In this document: positions 24,343 to 37,016 of the stretch, one piece after another
How the letters are laid out: every line of letters starts with the position of its first letter
Position numbering within the stretch: the stretch's first letter is position 1
Assembly: GCA_034190945.1 (NCBI GenBank)
Contig: CM067218.1
Coordinates: 160,377,270-160,441,269, forward strand
DNA: 64,000 nt
Source: Octodonta nipae
Lineage: Eukaryota > Arthropoda > Insecta > Coleoptera > Chrysomelidae
Direction: 5' to 3'
Notes under the pieces: model-generated
Database searches by the model: none
The model's input: the letters and a program-made list of their open reading frames with translations, nothing else
Told to the model about the DNA's origin: nothing
Made by a program: the position numbers and the translations under genes

Positions 24343-25006
24343 CAGGAGTTATAGAATACTCTCTTCGAGGTGTCATTCCTTTGTACGCATTTTTTTTTCA
24401 TGGAGAGGAAGTTATATTTCAGTACAGTTTACATTCTTACTAGTTTCTTGGAATGACTTTAACACGCTAGGAAGACATCTACAATTTCAACGTCCCGAAA
24501 CACCAGCTTTCACCAGTCCATTGCTAACATGTATAGGTGGGCTATCCGAATATCCAGGATTGGGTTTCTTCTTACCCGATGCCATGGACGGCTCCACTAC
24601 CAACAAAGACCCATGAAAATTGAATCCGTTCAATTTGTCTATCGCTCTATCAGCTGAAGATTGATTCGGACAATCGACGAAGGCATAACCGCCGCGTTTA
24701 ACCAGAATGTTCGTACAGGAAAGATTCTGTTCTTGGAAGAGTTTCCGCAATGATGTTTCACTTGTCTCCTTTGGTAGATTACCAAGGTATAATTTGCTCA
24801 TGGTGATCGGTGGTATTTTAGTTGCTGTTGTCATTATTGATACTGTAGGGATGCTGCCTAAATGATAAGAGTGATTAAAAAGTCCTGGCAGTTGAGAGAG
24901 ATCAGCAATTGCACGGAGCGGCTCCAGATTCGGAACCTCTGTGTACTGATTCTCTCGAGAATCCTAGATGTCGGTCTTACATCTCGCGTCTTCAGGAGTT
25001 ATAGAA
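24343..25006. mobile_element. Chimeric insertion: hammerhead-repeat arms around an Imp exon
   Basis: The same 14 bases, CAGGAGTTATAGAA, occur at 24343-24356 and 24993-25006, so everything between entered as one insertion (the true duplication is 12-14 bases because the ends are ambiguous). Just inside the left copy is the hammerhead-repeat end ACTCTCTTCGAGGTGTCATT...GTACGCA (24357-24389, antisense). Just inside the right copy is the other repeat end (about 24894-24992, sense, finishing ATCTCGCGTCTTC). The insertion at 51861-55075 has the same two termini. Between the arms lies about 500 bases of Imp-like gene sequence on the minus strand. Confidence 0.75.
24576..24834 (-). pseudogene. Imp: Imp/IGF2BP-like RRM1 exon, captured
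   Basis: The first coding part of an Imp (IGF2 mRNA-binding protein) homologue, a protein that binds mRNAs in the cytoplasm through RRM and KH domains. The reading starts at ATG 24834, or at the more conserved MSK start at 24801. It shows RNP2 LYLGNL and RNP1 RGGYAFVDC, with the RRM spanning about residues 13-83. The frame is open. A strong GTAAGA splice donor follows ...MASG (exon end 24576), and a plausible acceptor CCCTACAG precedes the ATG at 24843. The codons beyond the donor (to 24487) are therefore read-through intron. Only this exon is present; RRM2 and the KH domains are absent from the window. Because it sits between transposon arms and a target duplication, I treat it as a captured copy, not the working gene. 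Confidence 0.7.
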
Positions 25007-28000
25007 CTCGAGGTTCTTAGATTACTCCAGATAAATATAGAGGAATTCGGCAGAGTAGATGGCGAATTTCTTGTTAAAATCGTAAATGACAACCGGGAGA
25101 ACTCCTACTGCTACAAGAAACTCATTATGTTGATGTAAATCATGTATCCAATAAGTGTAACCTGATAGGTTTTACCCTTGCTGGAGCGGGTTTTCGCTAC
25201 CTTTGCGTATCTACTCAGATAGCCCAGAGGCCAAGAACAACATTAATCCTAATTCGTATGTAAAAAGGCTTTAATGAGAGAGTCAAAGTAGTGGAGTTGT
25301 AAACACATTAAGTACATACAAACCTCCTGGAATACTAACAAATCAGTCCTGAATATTCTTTACGCGGCTGTTATAATGGGGGTCTTCAATAGCTGTTATG
25401 TCATTAGGGGCTATAAATAAATAATAAAGGTGAATAGGGGGGCGAACTGGGCCTTGTTCGCTTGTTTCCGGAATATAATGGCAAGGATCCTTCAATCTCC
25501 ATGGAGGATTATAACCCCTTCTTATGCCTTAGCTCTCTAAAACCGCAGAAAAAAAGATTGCTGTAAAATTTCTCACTCAGCCAACTTAGACCTGACCATC
25601 TTACAATCGATCTACAATTTACAGTTTACTAGTGCCTAAATCACGGTGGATGTTCGGAAAAATTGACGTCTGAATTGGGCTTCACACGAGAAGTAGGCGA
25701 GAGCATCAAAAATCTCGTCTCGGTCTGGTCAATTCTTCTAAAAATTAAGTCTTGGTCTCATCTCGTTACCAGGTATATCGTCTTGTTACCAGTTGACTCG
25801 TCTCGTCTCGTATAAGCTTGTATAATGATAATAAAATATTATATAAACTCAATAATAATTAATAATAAATGATTTTTTAAAGCCATATTTATTACGATAA
25901 TATTCAAAAAATATTTTAACAAGTACATAAATGTATTTATTTTAAAAAATCTTAAATTTTTAACTTTTAAATTATTCGATGACCAAGAATTTAAACATAA
26001 TAACGCTTGCATCAAATCATCTTTCAATGAGTGTACCTACGTGTATTGTCTATTTCTGGTCACACAGTTTAACATAAATTTTATCTCTACAGAATACTTG
26101 AACCATTTTTTTTTCAGCTAAGTTTGTGACCAAATACTTGAGTATTTGAGCAGTTCTATTATATATACTTCCACAGATGTATAGAATAATTGTTCACATC
26201 TTTACAAGAAGAAATACAAGAAAAAAACAAAAAAAAATCTCCAGATGTACAAATAGAGACAACATTTTCAAAACTTCAGTATTTAGAGGCAATAAAAGTT
26301 GTCCCTTAAGTATTGAATTTATAACGGGGTCAATGGTATATACGAAAAGTTTACTGTTCTGCAGTAAATAAGGAATTTCCAGGTGTAAAATTTCGAGTCA
26401 AAGAAACCATTTTAATAGTATATACGTTTATTACTCACCAGTTTAATATATACACATTTACTCAACGGAGAGTAAGGTAACCTATCGGTTAAAAATATCA
26501 TTCAAACTTAAAATATAAAAATCTGGATAAATATTTATGATAAGAGATATGTTACTATAAGAAGCGTTAACAAGTTAAGTAAAAATGTGAAAAATCATAC
26601 TTGATTATTGAATCTCTTTTTAAATTTACACTAAAATATTTCACAGATGGTCACCAGATTTTATATATTGTAAAATATATTGTTTTCTACGCAGATCTTT
26701 TCTAAATTTTCGAATAAAAACTTCATAAAAGAAATTTAACGAGACTAAAAACGACTCTCGGGTTGCACTGTATCTGGTCTCGGTATCGCCCATAACATCT
26801 CTTCTGATTTCGTTTTAGCGAGACGAGAACGAGATATTGTCGAGAAAAATTTCACTCTTCGATAAATATTATAGTAACCATGACCCATATGTCAAAATGA
26901 AAGCCCTGCATATGTATATATATATATATTTGTTGTCATAAATATCCACAAAACAACAAGCTAACGGAATTTAGCATTTTAGTTTCATACAGAGGTCAAA
27001 GGATATCAACCAGAAAGCCGAAAATCCATAGCAAAAAATTACTATTTTCAAAATAGACAGAAACCTACTTAAATGTGTACACGCTACAATATTAATAATA
27101 AATAACTTATATTTTTTATTCCACTTTGGAAAGAAAACGTCATTCATTCCACTAGGACAAAGTACTGCTTCAGTGAAGTTTCGAAACAAAGAGCAATAAA
27201 AAAGAATTACAGGGACAAAAATGATCTCTAGTAAAATCCTATCATGAGCGAATTACGTCACAAACTGAGGTTGCTCAGAATACAATCCGGAAAGTTAACA
27301 GTGCCGAAAATGAAGTTTAGGCCTTGTTAACTCTGTCAAATGTTTGCACGAAAGCGTAAACGGAATTTGTGAACGTTTACGCAAAATTACAAAAGGCTTT
27401 TAGAAGCAGTTTAGGTTGTTTTGTATATTTGCATCATCCGCAAGCCTTACAGCAATATAAATAGTTAAAAGATAAGAATCTAACAAAAGTTTGTTAAAAC
27501 GTACCCTTCAAGTAATGTAAATCTATTAATTGCGAAATCAGTAGACACATAAATAGTTTTGGATTTTAATTACCTGGTTAAATTACTATGTTGGTCTATG
27601 ATGACACATCATAATAATAACAGGCTGTTTAATTTAACAAAACACCCAGTGCATTGGAGAGAAAATACAACGGGAACACTGAAATTCTTTATTAAGTGCG
27701 CTTAGGAAGGTGTTTGAAAGAATCATGTTGTAGAGTCCATAATAATTGTTCGTCCATTCATAGAAGATTTTTTTTAAATTTAAATCAAAGTATATCCTAA
27801 CTATAGTTTATTTAACAGAAAAGAACTAAATAAAACCAGCTAGCCTACCAACATATTGAGCCCCAAATGAAACATCATCTTCCTTACTGGATTTTTTCTG
27901 TCAAATTTAAACAGAAGCACCATTGACGTGTGATCTCGTCCAAAAAAAAAATTAAAATCGTAAATATCAGCGAATATAGTATGGTAAATACACGCATATA

Positions 28001-29739
28001 GAGTGACATTTATCATATCTTCCATACGAAGATTTAAATATGCCTCAGAAGTTCTGATGTTGGTCTGAGTTAGGTCTGATATCAAATATTTGCTCTTGTA
28101 GCATAATTTCCTCATACATGATTTTTTTCTGAACTCTACTGTTATTTTTTGGATTTTTACGGAGAATTTACCCGAATTGAGAACCACCTCCTCATTTGAA
28201 GTGAATTAAATGTCGGTTATTTTCAATAATTCTCAACTTAAAGATACTAAACTCATCAGCCTCAAAAGAAAACTTGTAACTTGCCAATTTGAAATCAATA
28301 TTTTTGATGCCAACCGATTATAATAAGCATCATTAATAGAATGATGGTTACTAATTGAGGTGTAGATTTTATAAATTCGAGACAAACTACAATATTGTTA
28401 AATTTAAGCCCATATCCCATATATATATATAGATATATATATTATATCAATGAAACGGTAAACCTATCGTACTAGAATCACTTAGGAAGGCAGAGGTTAT
28501 CCTATTTCCAAATTAAGAGACACATATTATAAAATTGCTGACATATATCTAGCAGGACCATGAGCTTATAGCGTGTAGAAAATTCAAACTCAAGATTCCT
28601 TCGTCCAGTGATAATGCGCAGTTGTGCTTCATAGGGAAACTGCCAGCTGCATGTTTCACTCCAAACCTGTTTCTGTTAACTCGAAGCTATGAAGGTTGTT
28701 TACCGTCAGGCCTGGTCTTTATATCAATTTTACCCATTAATAAACTCCACGGATGTGTGAACGACTAAAAAATAATTCGTATTTAAGGTTACCTATGTGG
28801 GAATTACTACATATGTGTAAGATATGTTACAACAGCCTATAGAGCAAAATTGAAGGCATTCTGGTGTATACAATTTATCAGCAGTTACCTTATAACATCA
28901 CTTCTGTAACAGTTTATAGAAAATAATTGATGAGATTTTAACAGCAAATTCCTATAAATAAATTATTGAAATAATAAAAAAACCCAAAAAATATTATTTT
29001 TATTGTTTTTTGCTTATATTATAAAATGTCCCTACCTGGATCGTATTGTTGCCAATTAAAAAGTTGTAAAGTATCAGAAACCATTCTTAATCAGTATTTG
29101 TATGTCCTGATTGGAATATTTTTCACCGAGAGAAGTCAGAAAAACTAGTAAGGGGTGATGTGATGTTCACTTTATATGGGCTCGAGATGGATTGTAGAAT
29201 AGTTCCAGTTTTTTATATATTACGATTTAAATAATTTGCAGAACTAAGCTAGTCCGATGGGGATATTTTGAAAATTCACATAATGTACTTCAATTTGACT
29301 GTCTTAGATTTTCTTTATAATGCCAAGAAAATATTTTAAAGAGGTAATAATTATTTTATAAAAACGGCGAATATGCTGCAGACAGCCAAATAGCTGTCAA
29401 GGCAAATGAGCAGACTAAGTATTTTCTTGTGTTTAGGGCACAAGATAAAGATTATGATGAATTGCATTATTATATGTCTGTTTTCCTCAGTTTATTGTGT
29501 TTTGATTTGCCTGAATATCATCTCTGCATATTGATAAATTTTTCTGTTGTTTTATTTATGTTAATGGTAAGCTGTTTATTGTTATTAATTAAAATATTAT
29601 TCCAGTGGTACTCGTTTAAGCCGAGATCCACAAGAATTATTGATAACATTTACGGCACTGTAACAAAAATTAAAGATATAGAAAGTGATATGCATTTTAT
29701 GTGATACCATAATATAGTTGTTTTCTGAATGATACTTGT
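25007..29739. other. Long unrecognised AT-rich stretch
   Basis: No supported gene in 4.7 kb. TCTCGTCTCGT-type runs at about 25710-25815 and AACGAGACT/GAGACGAGAACGAG runs at 26740-26845 are loosely inverted and could be ends of a decayed element of about 1.1 kb. Short TA runs occur at 26915 and 28420. Confidence 0.4.
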
Positions 29740-30594
29740 GGCATATTTTTCAATGTTTACACTAGAGCTTGAACAGAGTAACAAGTTACCATTCTTAGAC
29801 ATTTTAATAACCAAACACAATCGATATTTGAACAGAAGTTTACAGAAAACAACTCATACTAACAGGTATCTCAACTTTACTCTAACATCCAAGTTCAGTA
29901 AAAGAGGTGTCATTAAATCTCTATATGACAGAGCAAAAACCAACTGTTCTAATATCAATAAATTCAATGAAGAAAAACGCTTATAAAAATTGTACTTTCT
30001 GCCAATCATAACCCAAATAAAACAAAATGGAATACCAACAATCCCTAACAACCAACATCAAACTTCACCAAGCAACACTGACTCCCAAGATAATCACATT
30101 AATACAATAACTATACCATACATACAGGGTCTATCAGAAAGACTAAAAAGAGTGGGAAACAGATATAATATCAAAACATCATTTAAGACAATTATATCAA
30201 AAATCAAACCAAATAACGCAACTCAAAATAAAAAAAATTGCATTTATAAAATCCCTTGTGAATGTAACAAATTCTATATTGGAGAAACATCTAGACCTAT
30301 GAATGTTCGAATAAACGAACACAAAAATTAGATAAGAAACGACAATTTGAAAAATCCAAAATTTGTGAACATGCTTGGGACCTTGGTCATAAAATACAGT
30401 TTCAAATTTCAGTTATATTACAGAAAGAAGAACACAACACCAAAAGAAAACTAAAAGAGTCTGCTTTAATTTTGTTAAATGAAAACGATTGTATCGCTAC
30501 TACCTCCATAGAATTCAGTTGTTCCTGGTTGCCGATGATTAAGGAAGAAATTGCTAATGGTCATGTCCTTGTGAACAACCCAATATCGGGATAG
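29740..30594 (+). pseudogene. Penelope-like element fragment (RT end and GIY-YIG)
   Basis: The C-terminal half of a Penelope-like polyprotein. LELEQSNKLPFLDILITK and the THTNRYLNF block (29760-29880) follow the RT catalytic region in this family. The linker with YIQGLSERLKRVGNRYNI (30118-30170) leads into a GIY-YIG endonuclease, CIYKIPCECNKFYIGETSRP...EHKN (30238-30330), then ICEHAWDLGHKI and a conserved tail ending at TAG 30592. The GIY-YIG domain nicks target DNA for reverse transcription. Frameshifts at about 29985 and a stop at 30329 break it. The RT palm (YVDD) is not present upstream. Confidence 0.85.
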
Positions 30595-30857
30595 TTCATA
30601 AGGGTTTTTCCTAGATTTTCCCTTATGATTTTAATGGGATCACTGAATCAGCAAAGTTCTTTGGTCGCATTTTTGGCGAATGCACTATCTTGTAACAAGT
30701 CGCACCTAGGAGCGCCACATAAAATTCTGAAGATCTCCCTTTCAAATTCTACCAATTTGAAAGGAACTTTATGATTATATGATCTTTAGAAATTTCTGTG
30801 CTACCCTGTATATTACAAATAAAATTCTCTTAGTTACGTCAAAAAATCAAAAACTAT

Positions 30858-31006
30858 ACATATTTTAATTTACGCCTTAGAATTATGCCTTTTTAATCCG
30901 TAGTTTCTTAACCCTTGACAACGGGGTCTGATCTAGACCCCGAAACGTTTGGAATATACAGCAATTTTCTTCAAACTGTGGTGTTATTTCCCAGAAGCAC
31001 TTAGAC
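30858..31006 (+). repeat. About 150 bp short repeat with hammerhead-like core, copy 1
   Basis: Nearly the same as 49859-50008 along its whole length, from ATATTTTAATTTAC to CTTAGACA. The core reads TTGACAAC, then a 6 bp hairpin GGGGTC/GACCCC, then GAAACGTTTGG. This is the layout of a hammerhead (CUGANGA, stem II, GAAA), but with C3 and G8 changed. Probably derived from a Penelope-type terminal repeat. Confidence 0.6.
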
Positions 31007-33849
31007 ACCATAATGTACTTTGAATGTTTCAATCGAACATCCTGGTTAATACGATACCTTTTGGAAATCTTTCTATACATGATTTAAATTGCACTTCTAC
31101 GAAATTTACTTACCGGACAATATAGGTTATGACATATTGTTAGAAAAATATTACAGTTCCAGCTTTAATTACAACAAATATAAAAACTAAAAAAAATATT
31201 GGTTTTACAGGTTTATCGCTGTGAAAAATGCTTCGATGAAAATATGTGAACACTTAATCTGAATATTTTCGGATTCTCCACAACTTTTCCAGTTACAGCA
31301 CTATGAACGCGTCATCACTTTTAACAATATAAGCTACAAAACAAAATAATCCTTTTTTTGGATTTTTTTTGTTCAAATAATTCACTTCTAGTAATTACGT
31401 CAGTTATTGCTTATAAGCAATTATTTACGTGATAGCGTAACCGGTTACTTGTAGAATCTTATGCCACGTAAGAATCTCTACTGACTGGTGCATGTATATT
31501 CGGTAACTATTTGATCAACAATTAATCTACAGGGTGAAGTCCTTTCTTCAAATTTAAATGAAAACTGCCAGCTAAAATAGAGCGTAACTTACCACAAAAG
31601 GTTAAGCGGATTGATATCGCCCTCCTTTTTTGATGATGGGTTAACAGTAAGTACTTTAAAAATAAGTTGTGACAAGATTTATTTTATCTGTTTTTCAGGG
31701 CTCCGTAGAACCTATGAGCATTATTGGTTCGTTATCGAAAAAACTTTGTAAGTAACCTTGTATACAATCTCAATGAATTTTGATAGTAGTGGTTGTTTTT
31801 CAATAATGCAGGTGACGCAAACAAACTTATTTTAGAATTTTCACATACTAAGTAAAAATTTAATTTTAAACAAGGGTGTAATATTTAGAGCATCTCTTCA
31901 AATCCTTGTTTTGGTCATAAATGCCAAAACTTTGACATCAACTTAAATCTCTAAGGCATAGTTTTTGACACCTAATAACACCAAGAAAACTTTTTTTCGA
32001 ATTTCAGCAAGGTTCTTGTTTGAATCTTGAGGAAAATATGTGGTGACTTATGAACATCGTACATCGTCAATATGATAATTGAATCTTTTTGCGACAAATT
32101 TCCTTTGCTACAAATACCATACACGTTTCTTAAAACAGGCCAAAGCAATGCAGGCAACTATTTATTTTTTTCTTAGGTCACTAGTAAGTTAATATCTGAT
32201 CCAGATTTTTCATGCTTTAATTAACTCATTACCATGTCCTGTTGAAAAGAATTGGAGATGAGTTTTATACAAGCTGTAAGCAACTATAACTCCTTTATCG
32301 TTTTTGTTGCTGGATCACTAGAATATTTTCATATTAGTACTAAAAACTGCTTTAAAATTATGGAGAGCATTTTAACTGGGAATCACAACTAATTGAGTAA
32401 TCTAGAATTTGGTTTATTCCATGAAGCGGTGTTGAGTATGGAAAATAAATGTTTGATATTAGGGTACACAACGTTGCATTTATACTTCACTGACACACCA
32501 AAGGAAACGGAGTTTTTAAGTATTCTGTCGTGATTTTTTATCATCTCATTTAAGCATTTTTAAATATTGGTTATAAAATTGGTGTTACGACGGCATACCT
32601 GAACTGCTTATATTACGCTGTTTGTGTTCATAATGCTTTTCAACAGCAAGAGTCAATATTGTATAAGTATAAGTGAATTGGCCATAAATGATGAGTTTCG
32701 GAAATTTTCTCCAATAGCTATTTGGTTTGGTTAACGGCTTCTATCATCAAACCTGCCTGATGCTTTAGTGAGCTCTTTTTTATATTATTTAGTATTTACT
32801 ATAATTTCTCCGTGGCTCTTGCTTGCGGTCAGTCATCGTTCCTTTTCCTTTGATCCAGTTTACTGCAAACATGTTTAACATAAGCTACTAATTTACTCGG
32901 TTTGTTGTTATCAGCTCCTATTTATTTATTTCATTTCTCTCATATTTCCTGTCGCTTGTGCTCTTATTACAATAAGACTTTTATTCGTCGCCATTATTTC
33001 TCCAATATTCTCCACTTCTACATTTTTGTTATGGTCCTAGCCTACTCTATTTTGCTATTATTACTTCTAGATGGCAATAATTTACTCTGCATTTCTCTTC
33101 TTGCGGGGTTTGGTCTGAGGACCACTTCTTCTTTCTTTTTATCGCCTGACTGTGATCTCGATAGGGCAAAGGAGCCTTAACTATATTATGACATAATTTA
33201 ATGATAAAGTCAATTCGACTTGTTGTACCTAGGCTATTCCATCTTTTGTGTAAAAAGATGTTCGTTTGTCGCAATTTAGATTCCTACTTTGAGAATAATG
33301 TCACGGTATATTATTTTTGCCGCTATACGTACCTGTATGAAAAAATATTTATTTACTTCTACAATTTTTGTTTAAAATATTGGTGGATATCTTTTGTATT
33401 CCGCAAATAACATAAAAGTTTGTAAAGTCGACTTTAGAAAAGGAGGGAAGTTAATATTTTTGGACATTACTCAAAAGCAACAAACACTTTGGTCAAGTCT
33501 GACTTCCTGAAAAATTGGAAATATAATTAATGCTAAATTTATATTTCTAACAAAGAAACAACAGAGAGGGTAATAAAGTAATTCAAGGTGTCTTCTTAAT
33601 TCTCGGGAATTTCGGAGGAAGTAGATGTAGGTCAGGTAAATTATGCTTATATGAAACACTGTTGCCAACAGATGTGGATAACATACTATAATATTTAGAA
33701 ATGGATGGTGAGATTAAGTAAGGGAGATGAATTAGTATCAGTTTGACCATTTAAGAGATTCCGAGAATTTTTGTTTTTAATGATTTCCAGGGATTCAGGA
33801 ATATATAATTTTTAACTTTTGTAAATGTAAAATTACGAATGTATTTTGA
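31007..33849. other. Unrecognised DNA
   Basis: No supported gene. A single CAGGGTG-type terminus next to TA lies at 31530 without a partner. Confidence 0.4.
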
Positions 33850-34800
33850 GATATATGGTTTTCTTTTAATAAGTGGTTGGCAAATGTAGATTTATTGTCT
33901 TGTTGATTTTCAAAAGCTTTATGGTGTTCACGCTATCTTGAATTGATAGATCTTCCAGAGTGCCCAATATAGAATTTGGTGCAACTCCCACAGTTCAATT
34001 TATAGACACCCGAGTTGGAATTTTTGTCAGTCTTATGTTTGCTATTTTTTATATGTCTAGATACATTTATTAGATTTATTGTGAAGGCTATATATATATA
34101 TATATAGTTCCATTGAATGTGAGAGTATGGTAGAATTTAGTTCTGGGATTGGGGCCAGTGGGATATACTTCGTTTATAGCATTTTTCTTTAATTTTCTAT
34201 TTAATAAGTTGCCAATAAATTGAGTGGTGTAATAATTGTTGACCGCGATGTATTTGATTCTTTCAAGTTCATTATCAACTTTTGTGGATGGTAAGGTCAA
34301 AGTTTGTTTAGTGTGTTGATTTATAATAAATGGAGAAACTGTATTTGTTGTCTTTTCTTTCAATTGTTAGGTATAGGAAATTTAGTGTGTTACATGTTTC
34401 TGTTTCGAGTGCGAATTTTATGTTGGGATGTAGCTGGTTTAATTAGTTGTGTAGTAACTGTAATTGTCTATGTGTACCCGTAAAACACGCCAATGACATC
34501 ATCGACGTATCGGTACTAATACAGGATATTGATATGAGATCGTGTTTGAAAATTACCTTTTTTAAATTGTCCATATATATTTCAGATAGAACGGGACTTA
34601 AAGGAATGCCCATAGTTAGGCCTTGAGTACTGTTGTGAATGTTGTTGTTGAATTGGATGCACTTCTGGTTGAGACAGAGATGTAGAAAAGAAACTATTTA
34701 ATTTTTAACTATAGAGTTGATATTATTCATGTCTATTAGGTTAATGATTAGTTTGATGCATTCGTCAGGTGGCGTACTGGGAAATATGTTGACCACGCCG
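33850..34800 (-). pseudogene. Penelope-like element fragment (RT palm to GIY-YIG)
   Basis: Read leftwards: a VNIFPSTPPDE block (about 34790); TQGLTMGIPLSPVLSEIY (about 34620-34570), the RT motif B region; after a frameshift RYVDDV (about 34510) with the catalytic aspartates; NIKFALETETCNTLNFLYL (about 34430-34370). An open stretch follows (34363-34088). Last comes a GIY-YIG domain, GVYKLNCGSCTKFYIGHSGRS (about 34010-33945), with a stop just before the REHH block. Same class as the 29.7 kb fragment but a different subfamily. Several frameshifts and stops; inactive. Confidence 0.85.
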
Positions 34801-35091
34801 AATAAGAGGAGTTTGGCATTATTGGAAAGAGTGATTTTTGGGTTCTTTAAAACTAAGAACTATAAATTTTGCATTCATTGTATTTCCAATATCTGTCCAG
34901 ACTTGGCGAACATTATGTCAAATTAGAAATAAATAAATAGTGAAAATTTAACAAAGTGTATGTTATTCTTAATTAATCTTAAAAATGAATTTTCATCAAG
35001 TGAAGAATGAAACCATTATCAATTTTTGGACATCTTGTGAGTTATATAATATAATCCTAAATTCAAGTCAGGATTGTTTATAAAAAATATA

Positions 35092-35322
35092 CAGGGTGCG
35101 GAAAAGGTCAGTTAACGCTATCAAGAACTACCCCTGCCTTTCTGTGCTTAAGCGATGCCAAAAATGCATTGATGACGGTGGTATGCAGTTTAAACACAAG
35201 ATATCACTCATAAAATTATTTTTATATTTATTGTAGTTTGACAATAAAATACATGTTTGCAACCTATCAATGTTTATTATTATTTATACGCAAATCGGTT
35301 AACTGACTTTTGCCACACTCTG
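35092..35322. mobile_element. 231 bp MITE with TA duplication
   Basis: Left end CAGGGTGCGGAAAAGGTCAG and right end, complemented, CAGAGTGTGGCAAAAGTCAG, each next to TA (35090-35091, 35323-35324). Inverted repeats of about 28 bases. Non-coding, mariner-type termini. Confidence 0.85.
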
Positions 35323-35439
35323 TATATAGAACTTCAATGATATAATTTAAGTCAGGTTTCATTGGAAGCCTTTGGAGTAAGTTATTAACGAAATATATGT
35401 TCATATAACGTATACAAAACCAGGAGTGTGGTTGGATAT

Positions 35440-35442
<3 letters not shown>

Positions 35443-35478
<36 letters not shown>
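35443..35478. repeat. (TA)n microsatellite
   Basis: About 36 bases of TA. Confidence 0.95.
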
Positions 35479-35481
<3 letters not shown>

Positions 35482-36207
35482 CGATTTTTTTTAATGTGAG
35501 TCCTCCATATTTCTTGATCAAGTAGACATGGAAAATAATCTAGATAACACATATTCAATCAAGAAGTGCTTTTAACCAGACTCCCAAATTTTTACGATTA
35601 TTTCTACATTTTAATTATACAGTTTAAGATATCATCGCCTCCACAAATTTTGCCCTCTTCCCATTCTCTCCTAATGATTTCAAAACTCCGACCCTTAAGT
35701 TTTCCATTTCATTTGCACAAACAAAAAGGAAACAAAAATTCGTTAGAACGAACCAAATAACTGTGCTCGGATTGCAAAAAGCTCTCCTTCTTAAATGCAA
35801 ATTCGAATAAATTGCTACATATTCGGCTGTGATTTAGATTAATTTAGTTTTAGCATGAAGCCTAGTGGACAAGAGAATTTCAATCTTGATGCAAATATAA
35901 TGCTGAAATAGCTTGAATATTCCTGTCGTATTAGTATGATTGATTTACGAATACGTACATGTGTTAGGGAAACTGTCATTAGCATTTACCGAATAGTTCT
36001 AAAATATGTGCTTTATACTCGTAGTGTCGATGATGTCCTGCTAGTAATATTTGTTTCACTATTAACTAATATATACATCGGATCATTATATTTCTTATTA
36101 TAACCTAATCACAACAATTCTAAACCCAATATTTATTAAAATGCATGCTTATTCTCTTCTAAACGAGGTTTGTGGCATATTCTTGATTATTATATAAAAT
36201 TAATAAT

Positions 36208-36335
36208 GTTTTTTTGGGCAATAACACCACAATCGAAATAAAACGACGTATATTGATGGAAAACCAAACGTTTCAAAGTCTCTTCTGACTTCGTTGTCAA
36301 TGGCTTTGTATTTATTGATGTAAATTACGCAATGA
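36208..36335 (-). repeat. Short repeat with hammerhead-like core, diverged copy
   Basis: The reverse complement contains CCATTGACAACGAAGTC, a hairpin GAAGTC/GACTTT, GAAACGTTTGG, then the TGTGGTGTTATT tail shared with 30.9 and 49.9 kb. The hairpin stem differs in sequence from the other copies, yet pairing is kept. Confidence 0.6.
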
Positions 36336-36436
36336 TACTTCAATTGTAATGAGTCTACAAAAATTGGTTATTGGAACCTCGGTTGTTACAGCAGCATCCA
36401 CTAGTCGGGTCATCCATTTAACCAAGTTATTAATTT

Positions 36437-36658
36437 GAAGAAGCGGGATGTAAGACCGACATCTAGGATTTTCAAGAGAATCAGTACACAGAGCTTCCGG
36501 ATCTGGAGCCGTTCCGTGTAATTACTGTTCTCCCTTAACTCACAGAATGTCACGATAAAATTTTCAGGTTACTTCACCTGTCAGAGATATTGAATACTCT
36601 CTTGGAGGTGTCATTCCTTTGTACGCAAGACAATATATATTATATATAAATATAATAT
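36437..36658 (-). repeat. Hammerhead repeat, part left of gypsy copy 2
   Basis: One antisense unit reading GGATGTAAGACCGACATCTAGG, the GAGCCGTTCCGTG block, ACTTCACCTGTCAGAGATATTG, CTCTTGGAGGTGTCATTCC and GTACGCAAGACAATATAT. The gypsy element interrupts it inside the AT-rich helix III of the ribozyme; the rest of the unit resumes at 42330. Confidence 0.85.
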
Positions 36659-36967
36659 TGTTACGAAATTTACCCAAAGCCGACCCTGTGTCATTTCAGC
36701 ACGACAACAAACGCTTCAATAAAAAAATAGGATTCTCGAAAAGGCTCGGCAGCGGAAGGAACGATGTTGATTTCTACTGGAGAATTCTACGCTGGGATTA
36801 TAAAAGAAGCACACCACGATCGCCAAGCAGTGATACCGCGTCGACTAGCTTATATGGGCTTGTTATTGTATTTGAATCAGATGTTTTGAATGTAAATAAA
36901 GTTCTAGAAAAGTGACAGTGCATATTAGTTGTTATAATTTTCAATTGAACCCACGAAGTATACAACA
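36659..36967 (+). repeat. 5' LTR of gypsy copy 2
   Basis: TGTTACGAAATTTACCC to ...TATACAACA. The body is diverged from the copy 1 LTR, but the ends and the TATAAAAGAAG and AATAAAG signals are conserved. Confidence 0.93.
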
Positions 36968-36969
36968 TT

Positions 36970-36988
36970 TGGTGTCAGAAGTGGGATT
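36970..36988 (+). promoter_or_regulatory. Primer-binding site, tRNA-Leu type
   Basis: TGGTGTCAGAAGTGGGATT starts two bases after the LTR. It is complementary to the 3' end expected for an animal tRNA-Leu (…CCCACTTCTGACA plus CCA), so minus-strand synthesis was probably primed by that tRNA. Confidence 0.75.
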
Positions 36989-37016
36989 AAGTGCAGTTAA
37001 CATCCTAAATTGATTT

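Noticed and set aside
24266..24616. 116-codon frame on the plus strand opposite the Imp exon
   Set aside because: It overlaps the RRM exon and its intron in antisense; no domain, so it is a shadow of the Imp sequence.
25690..26850. TCTCGTCTCGT runs as terminal repeats of a DNA transposon
   Set aside because: Similarity is low-complexity and no exact ends or target duplication were found; kept only as a note in the gap entry.
27840..28187. 115-codon frame on the minus strand
   Set aside because: No recognisable domain, AT-rich codons, no splice context or similarity to anything else in the window.
29429..29704. 91-codon hydrophobic frame resembling a membrane protein
   Set aside because: Composition is that of TTT/TTA-rich random DNA, and no conserved motif is seen; adjacent to but not part of the Penelope fragment.
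30118..30808. CAGGGT at 30125 and ACCCTG at 30808 as inverted ends
   Set aside because: The left copy is part of the conserved YIQGLSERLKR coding block of the Penelope element; inner bases do not pair well.
30801..31531. CTACCCTG|TA at 30808 and TA|CAGGGTG at 31530
   Set aside because: The termini point away from each other and do not share inner sequence, so they are not a pair bounding one element.
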